Source: an uncultured Opitutia bacterium (lineage in GTDB: Bacteria; Verrucomicrobiota; Verrucomicrobiia; Opitutales; UBA953). From it: a stretch of DNA of 5,845 nucleotides. How positions within the stretch are numbered: the stretch's first letter is position 1; every line of letters begins with the position of its first letter. Shown in pieces: positions 1-5,845 of the stretch. Under the pieces are notes generated by a model. It saw only the letters and a program-made list of their open reading frames with translations, was not told where the DNA came from and ran no database searches. Location of the stretch: contig CAIPVK010000033.1 in the NCBI GenBank assembly GCA_903868455.1, forward strand, positions 1-5,845, written 5' to 3'. The position numbers were made by a program, and so were the translations under genes.

Positions 1-594
1 CTCGCCCTCGTCTGGGTCGCGGCCCTCCTCTCCCTCCTCCGCCGGCCCGGCGAGACGAAGGAATGGATGCTGCGCACGCCGACGCTCTTCGGCCTCCTCT
101 ACGTGCCGTTCCTGCTCTGCTTCCTCTCGGCCTTCGTCAGCCGCGGCGGCGAGGGGTCGGCGGAGGGTCTTTGGCTCGGCGTCTGGGTCATCGCCGTGAC
201 CAAGTTCACCGACGTCGGCGGGCTGCTCATCGGCGTGCCGTTCGGCCGCCGCAAGATCGCCCCGGAGGTCAGCCCGGCCAAGAGCTGGGAAGGCACGCTG
301 GGCGGAATCGCCCTCGCCTGCGCGGTGGGCGCCCTCGGCGCCTGGGCGCTCTCGAGCTGGACCCGGGTCGAGTTCCACCCGCTGCGCGGCGCGCTCTACG
401 CCCTGCCGCTGGCGGCCCTCAGCCTGCCCTCCGACCTCGTGGAGTCGCACCTCAAGCGCCGCGCCGGGGTGAAGGACTCCGGGTCGACCATACCGGGCAT
501 CGGCGGCGCCCTGGACTTGATCGACTCGCTCCTGCTGGTGGCGCCGGTCGCCTACCTGCTCATCCTCGGCCGCGTCGTGAGCAAGGTGACCTGA
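1..594 (+). CDS. cdsA: Phosphatidate cytidylyltransferase (CDP-diglyceride synthase), 5'-truncated
   Basis: This integral membrane enzyme makes CDP-diacylglycerol from phosphatidic acid and CTP, the branch point of phospholipid synthesis. The frame is open from base 1, so 197 C-terminal residues are visible and the true start lies upstream; the first in-window ATG (67) is internal. The visible part alternates hydrophobic segments (about residues 1-13, 25-45, 57-78, 100-120 and 174-192) with conserved loops. Seen motifs are TDVGG (70-74), SPAKSWEG (91-98, the family's PKKTWEG-like loop) and the C-terminal signature at 149-175, with SHLKRR, KDSGS and PGIGGALDLID. K158, D159, D172 and D175 match positions known in the family to bind metal or substrate. 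Compared with the classical signature, the PGHGG histidine is Ile167 and the Arg/Lys after the first Asp is Leu173; related phyla seem to share this variant. The stop codon lies 3 nt before miaA, which suggests an operon. Family assignment is firm. Confidence 0.93.
   Translation, partial: LALVWVAALLSLLRRPGETKEWMLRTPTLFGLLYVPFLLCFLSAFVSRGGEGSAEGLWLGVWVIAVTKFTDVGGLLIGVPFGRRKIAPEVSPAKSWEGTLGGIALACAVGALGAWALSSWTRVEFHPLRGALYALPLAALSLPSDLVESHLKRRAGVKDSGSTIPGIGGALDLIDSLLLVAPVAYLLILGRVVSKVT
583..589 (+). promoter_or_regulatory. Shine-Dalgarno site for miaA
   Basis: AAGGTGA lies inside the last codons of cdsA, 8 nt before the miaA ATG, and is complementary to the usual 16S rRNA 3' end. It supports the ATG at 598 as the start. 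It is the only convincing Shine-Dalgarno site among the three complete start regions and the rimO start in this window. Confidence 0.6.
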
Positions 595-597
595 GGG

Positions 598-1470
598 ATG
601 GACCGCCCCGTCCTCCGCCTGCTGACCGGCCCCACCGCCGCGGGCAAGACCGAGGCCGCGTTGCGCGAAGCCGAGGCGAGCGGCGCGGAGATCCTCTCCT
701 GCGACGCGGTGTGCGTCTACCGGGGCCTGGACATCGGCTCGGCCAAACCCACGGCCGCCGAGCGCGCGCGGGTCCCGCACCACGGGCTCGACCTCGCCCC
801 GCCGTCCGAGCGCCTGTCGGTGGCCGACTACGTGCGCCATGCCCGGGCGGTCGTCGACGACGTCCATCGGCGCGGCAAGGCGGTCCTGGTCGTCGGCGGC
901 AGCGGCTTCCACCTCTCCGCCTTCCTCGGCCCCGTGGCCGACGACCTCGAGATCGGGCCCGAGGTGCGCGAGGAGGTCCGACGCCTCCACGCCGCCGGCA
1001 TCCCCGCGATGCGCGCCCGGCTCACCCAGCTCGAGGGCGGCGCCCTACCCGGGTGGCTGGACGCCGACAATCCCCTGCGGCTCGCCAAGGCCCTCGAGCG
1101 GCGCCTCGCCTCGGGGCGGCCCCTCGACGTCCTTCGGACCGAGTTCCTCGCCAAACCCGGGCCCTTCGCCGACCTCGAGGTGCGCGCCGAGGTCCTCGAG
1201 CGGCCCGACGCCGAGCTGCGGGACCGCATCGCCCGCCGCACGCGCGCCATGCTCGCCGGGGGCCTCATCGAGGAGGCCCGCCAATTGGAGGGCCTGGCGG
1301 ACGACCTCCCCGCCCCCCGGGCGGTCGGCTATCGCGAGACCCTCGATTGGCTGAGGGCGGGCGGGACCGGGTCGCGGGAGGCCTTGGCCGAGGCCATCGA
1401 CCGCTCGACCTGGGCGCTGGTGGGCAGCCAGCGGAAGTGGTTCCGGCGCCTGGGGCTGACCCCGAAATAA
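598..1470 (+). CDS. miaA: tRNA dimethylallyltransferase MiaA
   Basis: This cytoplasmic enzyme transfers a dimethylallyl group from dimethylallyl diphosphate to N6 of A37 in tRNAs that read U-starting codons, the first step toward ms2i6A. The 290 residues are slightly shorter than the roughly 310 usual in the family. Seen features are the P-loop GPTAAGKT (11-18), the catalytic-Asp region CDAVCVYRGLDIGSAKP (35-51, Asp36), HH (61-62), VGGSGFHL (99-106), DNPLRLAKALE (157-167), the RTRAM...GLIEEA helix (214-227), GYRETLDWL (244-252) and SQRKWFRRL (277-285). Two deviations stand out. The residue after Gly-Gly is Ser102 where most MiaA have the substrate-contacting Thr, and the usual D-S-x-Q stretch after the catalytic Asp reads D-A-V-C. 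Both are conservative enough to expect activity. The gene starts 3 nt after the cdsA stop, with a Shine-Dalgarno site inside cdsA, so the two are probably translated from one mRNA. The TAA stop is at 1468. Confidence 0.95.
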   Translation: MDRPVLRLLTGPTAAGKTEAALREAEASGAEILSCDAVCVYRGLDIGSAKPTAAERARVPHHGLDLAPPSERLSVADYVRHARAVVDDVHRRGKAVLVVGGSGFHLSAFLGPVADDLEIGPEVREEVRRLHAAGIPAMRARLTQLEGGALPGWLDADNPLRLAKALERRLASGRPLDVLRTEFLAKPGPFADLEVRAEVLERPDAELRDRIARRTRAMLAGGLIEEARQLEGLADDLPAPRAVGYRETLDWLRAGGTGSREALAEAIDRSTWALVGSQRKWFRRLGLTPK

Positions 1471-1488
1471 GGGCATTTTCGCCTCCCG

Positions 1489-1509
1489 GCTTGCCCTCCT
1501 CCGGCAAGC
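1489..1509 (+). other. Small hairpin between miaA and the peroxiredoxin gene
   Basis: GCTTGCC (1489-1495) pairs perfectly with GGCAAGC (1503-1509) around a 7-nt CTCCTCC loop. No U-tract follows on the + strand, only an A-rich stretch. It is therefore not a convincing intrinsic terminator, and the upstream operon may read through into the peroxiredoxin gene. No clear promoter is visible in the 73-nt gap. Confidence 0.35.
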
Positions 1510-1543
1510 GCACAAGAAAAAGGCACCCCAAACCCCACCCACC

Positions 1544-2035
1544 ATGCCCCTCAAGCCCGGCCAGCCCCTCCCCGACCTGACCCTCAAGAGCAAGACCGAC
1601 GGCGGACTCGTCGACGTCAACCTTCGCCGCAACGTCGGCAAGGGACCGACCGTCATCCTCTTCTTCCCGCTGGCCTTCACCGGCGTCTGCACCGACGAGA
1701 TGTGCAAGGTCACCGGCGAGCTCGACAGCTACAAGGGTCTCAAGGCCGACGTCATCGCGATCTCCGTCGACAGCCCCTTCGCGCAGGAAGCCTGGGCCAA
1801 GCAGAACGCCATCGGCCTCACCGTGGCCTCGGACATGAGCCTCGCCGCCATCAAGGCCTTCAAGGTCGTCGACTCCAAGGTCATCGCCGGCAAGCTCGGC
1901 TTCCCCAAGCTGAAGGTCGCCAAGCGCGCGGTCTTCGTGGCCGACAAGGCCGGCAACATCATCCACGTCGAGGCCAAGCGCGACCCGTCCCAGCTCCCCA
2001 ACTTCGGCAAGGTCCGCAAGGCGGTCGGGATCTGA
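1544..2035 (+). CDS. Peroxiredoxin (AhpE/BCP-like thiol peroxidase)
   Basis: This is a cytoplasmic peroxidase that reduces hydrogen peroxide or organic hydroperoxides through a reactive cysteine. The 163 residues are a normal length for a single thioredoxin-fold peroxiredoxin, and there is no signal peptide. The active-site PxxxTxxC reads PLAFTGVC (42-49), giving peroxidatic Cys49 with Thr46 and Pro42; the conserved Arg is probably Arg128 in KRAVFV. SVDSPFAQEAW (74-84) is typical of the AhpE-like branch. A second cysteine, Cys54, lies five residues after Cys49. That is the spacing of peroxidatic and resolving cysteines in E. coli BCP, so an intramolecular disulfide (atypical 2-Cys) mechanism recycled by thioredoxin is inferred. 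The start at 1544 puts the first beta strands in the family position (KPGQPLPDLTL); no Shine-Dalgarno site precedes it. A strong terminator follows 14 nt after the stop, ending the transcription unit. AhpE versus BCP subfamily cannot be settled by eye, so no symbol is given. Confidence 0.9.
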   Translation: MPLKPGQPLPDLTLKSKTDGGLVDVNLRRNVGKGPTVILFFPLAFTGVCTDEMCKVTGELDSYKGLKADVIAISVDSPFAQEAWAKQNAIGLTVASDMSLAAIKAFKVVDSKVIAGKLGFPKLKVAKRAVFVADKAGNIIHVEAKRDPSQLPNFGKVRKAVGI

Positions 2036-2049
2036 GGGATTCCCGCATC

Positions 2050-2087
2050 AAACAAGCACAGCCGGGGAAACCCGGCTGTTTTTGTTT
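2050..2087 (+). terminator. Rho-independent terminator after the peroxiredoxin gene
   Basis: A perfect 9-bp stem (2058-2066 with 2071-2079, core CAGCCGGG/CCCGGCTG) is closed by a GAAA tetraloop (2067-2070) and followed by TTTTTGTTT (2079-2087). The upstream AAACAA (2050-2055) can also pair with TTGTTT (2082-2087), giving the classic A-tract/U-tract extension. It begins 14 nt after the peroxiredoxin stop codon. On the minus strand the downstream tract is broken (GCTTGTTT), so termination is mainly of + strand transcripts. acnA therefore needs its own promoter downstream. Confidence 0.93.
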
Positions 2088-2091
2088 GGAA

Positions 2092-2279
2092 AGGCAAGGA
2101 TTCGGAGGAGGCGGAGGAAGACGAGGAGCAGGAGGATGAGGGAGTGGGTTTAACGCCACTAGCGGTAGCAGCGGTGGCAGCGGCTCAGCGGAGGGGCCTT
2201 CGGCCCCGGTAGTGGATCCTCCGCATCCTCCGCATCCTCCCCATCCTCCACCTCCTCGTCCTCCTCGGAATCCTTGTCT
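2092..2279. repeat. Large imperfect palindrome with GA-rich and CT-rich arms
   Basis: Bases pair across a single axis (i with 4371 minus i) over about 188 nt. The outer arm 2095-2144 pairs with 2227-2276 at 38 of 50 positions by my count, including nine consecutive pairs at the tip (CAAGGATTC with GAATCCTTG). An inner stem in the same register, CCACTAGCGG (2156-2165) with CCGGTAGTGG (2206-2215), has 9 of 10 pairs. The stretch between outer and inner stems is unpaired (about 2145-2155 against 2216-2226). The centre also holds a tight alternative hairpin, GGGGCC-TTC-GGCCCC (2193-2207). As single-stranded DNA or RNA it could form a long interrupted hairpin. It begins right after the terminator and carries no credible gene. 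The right arm overlaps the first 80-bp tandem repeat copy. Confidence 0.75.
2161..2191 (+). repeat. Short 9-bp tandem repeat in the palindrome centre
   Basis: The units AGCGGTAGC (2161-2169), AGCGGTGGC (2170-2178), AGCGGCTC (2179-2186, one base short) and AGCGG (2187-2191) follow in tandem. The 9-bp period is the same as in the flanking arms, but the motif differs. The run is too short to read anything from on its own; it shows that the whole block is built on a 9-bp rhythm. Confidence 0.6.
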
Positions 2280-2441
2280 CAGGCCCCGGCAGCGTCTCCT
2301 CCGCCTCGTCCGCCTCCTCCCGATCCTACGCATCCTCCGCCTCCTCGTAATCCTCGTCTCAGGCCCCGGTAGATCATCCTCCGCCTCGTCCGCCTCCTCG
2401 TCATCCTCCGCCTCCTCGTTCTCCTCGTCATCCCCCGCTCC
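2202..2441 (+). repeat. Three-copy 80-bp tandem repeat built from 9-bp units
   Basis: The head GGCCCCGG recurs at 2202, 2282 and 2362, exactly 80 bp apart. Hand alignment gives 65/80 identity between copies 1 and 2 (2202-2281, 2282-2361) and 62/80 between copies 2 and 3 (2362-2441). Copies 1 and 2 consist of a 13-bp GC head, seven 9-bp units related to CATCCTCCG or CCTCCTCGT, and CTCA. Copy 3 keeps the head and about seven units, then decays into C-rich leader. Because 80 is not a multiple of 3, one reading frame meets the copies in three different phases (His-Pro-Pro, then Arg-Leu-Leu, then Ser-Ser-Ala), which argues strongly against coding. The + strand is almost purely pyrimidine outside the heads. 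The block lies upstream of acnA and is probably part of its promoter or leader region. Confidence 0.88.
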
Positions 2442-2520
2442 CCGCTCCTCGCCCCCTCCCCACTCTCCGCCCTTGCCCCCCGCCCTTCCGAGCCCTTGGC
2501 TGGGGGCTGACCTTCCCGCC
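2442..2520 (+). other. C-rich leader upstream of acnA
   Basis: This stretch is dominated by C and T, with long C runs and few purines until about 2490. A small hairpin, AGCCC (2491-2495) with GGGCT (2504-2508), ends 12 nt before the acnA ATG. No Shine-Dalgarno site at normal spacing and no recognisable -35/-10 promoter is visible. The G run at 2502-2506 is the only candidate ribosome-binding element; it is about 14 nt from the start and lies partly within the hairpin. Confidence 0.4.
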
Positions 2521-5220
<2,700 letters not shown>

Positions 5221-5227
5221 ACGCCGG

Positions 5228-5257
5228 CCGCCTCGGGGATTGCCTTCCCCGGGGCGG
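5228..5257 (+). other. Strong GC hairpin between acnA and rimO
   Basis: Bases 5228-5239 pair with 5246-5257 in a 12-bp stem (one U-G wobble at 5233/5252) around a 6-nt TTGCCT loop. It starts 8 nt after the acnA stop and ends 16 nt before the rimO ATG. No U-tract follows, so it is not a standard intrinsic terminator. It could protect the acnA mRNA 3' end, act as a U-less terminator, or reduce read-through and initiation at rimO. Confidence 0.6.
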
Positions 5258-5273
5258 ACCGTTGCCTCCCGCC

Positions 5274-5845
5274 ATGCCCATCAAGGTCGGACTCGTCTCG
5301 CTCGGCTGCGCCAAGAACCTGATCGACTCGGAGATCATGGTCGGCCACCTCGCGAAGGCGGGGATGGTCATGACCGGCGACGCCCGCGAGGCCGACGTCG
5401 TCATCGTCAACACCTGCTCCTTCATCGACGCCTCCAAGCACGAGGCGCTCGAGGCCATCTACGAGATGAGCGACGGCAAGGCCAAGGCCCGCCGCAAGGG
5501 GCAGAAGCTGATCGTCGCCGGCTGCATGGCCCAGCGCTACCAGGGCGCCCTGCCCGTGGTCGAGGGCGCCAAGGGCCGGGTCGAGCTGCCCAAGGTCGAC
5601 GCCTTCATCGGCCTCGACGAGGTCACGCGCATCGTGCCGGTGATCGAGAAGGTGCTGGCCGACGAGGCGAGGCCGCTCGAGTTCCTGGCCAAGACCACGA
5701 CCTTCATCCCGGACTACGACACGCCGCGCTTCCGGCTCACGCCGCGCCACGCCGCCTACATCAAGATCGCGGAGGGCTGCAACCACCCCTGCTCCTTCTG
5801 CATCATCCCGCGCATCCGCGGCCGCCACCGCAGCCGCACGGTCGA
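5274..5845 (+). CDS. rimO: Ribosomal protein S12 methylthiotransferase RimO, 3'-truncated
   Basis: This cytoplasmic radical-SAM enzyme adds a methylthio group to the conserved Asp of ribosomal protein S12, using two [4Fe-4S] clusters. The first 190 residues are present; the frame is open at the window end, and the rest of the radical-SAM domain and the TRAM domain lie outside. The N-terminal methylthiotransferase domain shows the auxiliary-cluster cysteines: Cys12 in LGCAKNLIDSE, Cys48 in VNTCSFI and Cys84 in AGCMAQRY. The radical-SAM motif follows as GCNHPCSFCIIPRIRG (Cys169, Cys173, Cys176). GCAKNLxDSE and LTPRHAAYIKIAEGCNHPCSFC separate RimO from the related MiaB and MtaB. Residues 99-109 (AKGRVELPKVD) look like a small insertion before the FIGLDEV strand. 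The ATG at 5274 places the first beta strand (KVGLVSLG) as in the family; no Shine-Dalgarno site is seen. The gene lies 53 nt after acnA. Confidence 0.95.
   Translation, partial: MPIKVGLVSLGCAKNLIDSEIMVGHLAKAGMVMTGDAREADVVIVNTCSFIDASKHEALEAIYEMSDGKAKARRKGQKLIVAGCMAQRYQGALPVVEGAKGRVELPKVDAFIGLDEVTRIVPVIEKVLADEARPLEFLAKTTTFIPDYDTPRFRLTPRHAAYIKIAEGCNHPCSFCIIPRIRGRHRSRTV

Noticed and set aside
1489..1509. An intrinsic terminator after miaA
   Set aside because: The 7-bp stem has no downstream U-tract on the + strand. On the minus strand the T-run lies before the hairpin rather than after it.
63..1580. A 505-codon + strand frame overlapping cdsA and miaA
   Set aside because: It is an Arg/Pro/Gly-rich shadow frame. 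It runs across two genes that carry clear family motifs in other frames.
2161..2441. A CRISPR array
   Set aside because: Repeat copies are contiguous and diverged by about 20%, with no unique spacers between identical short repeats and no cas genes nearby.
2212..2520. An in-frame N-terminal extension of about 103 residues on aconitase, starting at a GTG
   Set aside because: It is low-complexity (His-Pro, then Leu-Arg, then Ser runs) and comes from reading the 80-bp repeat in shifting phases. The ATG at 2521 gives the normal AcnA N-terminus.

Overview
The window is very GC-rich bacterial DNA. All recognisable genes lie on the + strand, and third codon positions are almost always C or G. Several family-specific variants point to the Planctomycetota-Verrucomicrobiota group, perhaps Opitutae-like. 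These are a CdsA signature reading PGIGG...DLID instead of PGHGG...DRxD, and a MiaA with VGGSGFHL and SQRKWFRRL motifs. This placement is inference from remembered family features; no search was run.

Layout: (1) 1-594, the C-terminal part of cdsA (phosphatidate cytidylyltransferase), cut by the window start. (2) 598-1470, miaA (tRNA dimethylallyltransferase), 3 nt downstream of cdsA and almost certainly co-transcribed. (3) 1544-2035, a thiol peroxidase of the AhpE/BCP type, after a 73-nt gap with a weak hairpin. (4) 2050-2087, a textbook intrinsic terminator closing this transcription unit. (5) 2088-2520, a 433-nt gene-free stretch that is not simple spacer. It holds a large imperfect palindrome (2092-2279, one axis of symmetry at 2185.5) whose right arm runs into a three-copy tandem repeat with an exact 80-bp period, itself built from 9-bp units. 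A very C-rich leader follows. (6) 2521-5220, a full-length aconitase A. (7) 5228-5257, a strong GC hairpin without a U-tract. (8) 5274 to the window end, the N-terminal part of rimO (ribosomal protein S12 methylthiotransferase).

The genes are core housekeeping: phospholipid synthesis, tRNA modification, peroxide defence, the TCA cycle and ribosome modification. No defence island, transposase, CRISPR array, tRNA or rRNA was seen. miaA and rimO are both translation-apparatus modification genes, but the terminator and the repeat block lie between them, so they are probably separate units. The part that deserves attention is the hierarchical repeat/palindrome block between the peroxiredoxin terminator and acnA. 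It looks like a noncoding intergenic repeat element and must contain or flank the acnA promoter.
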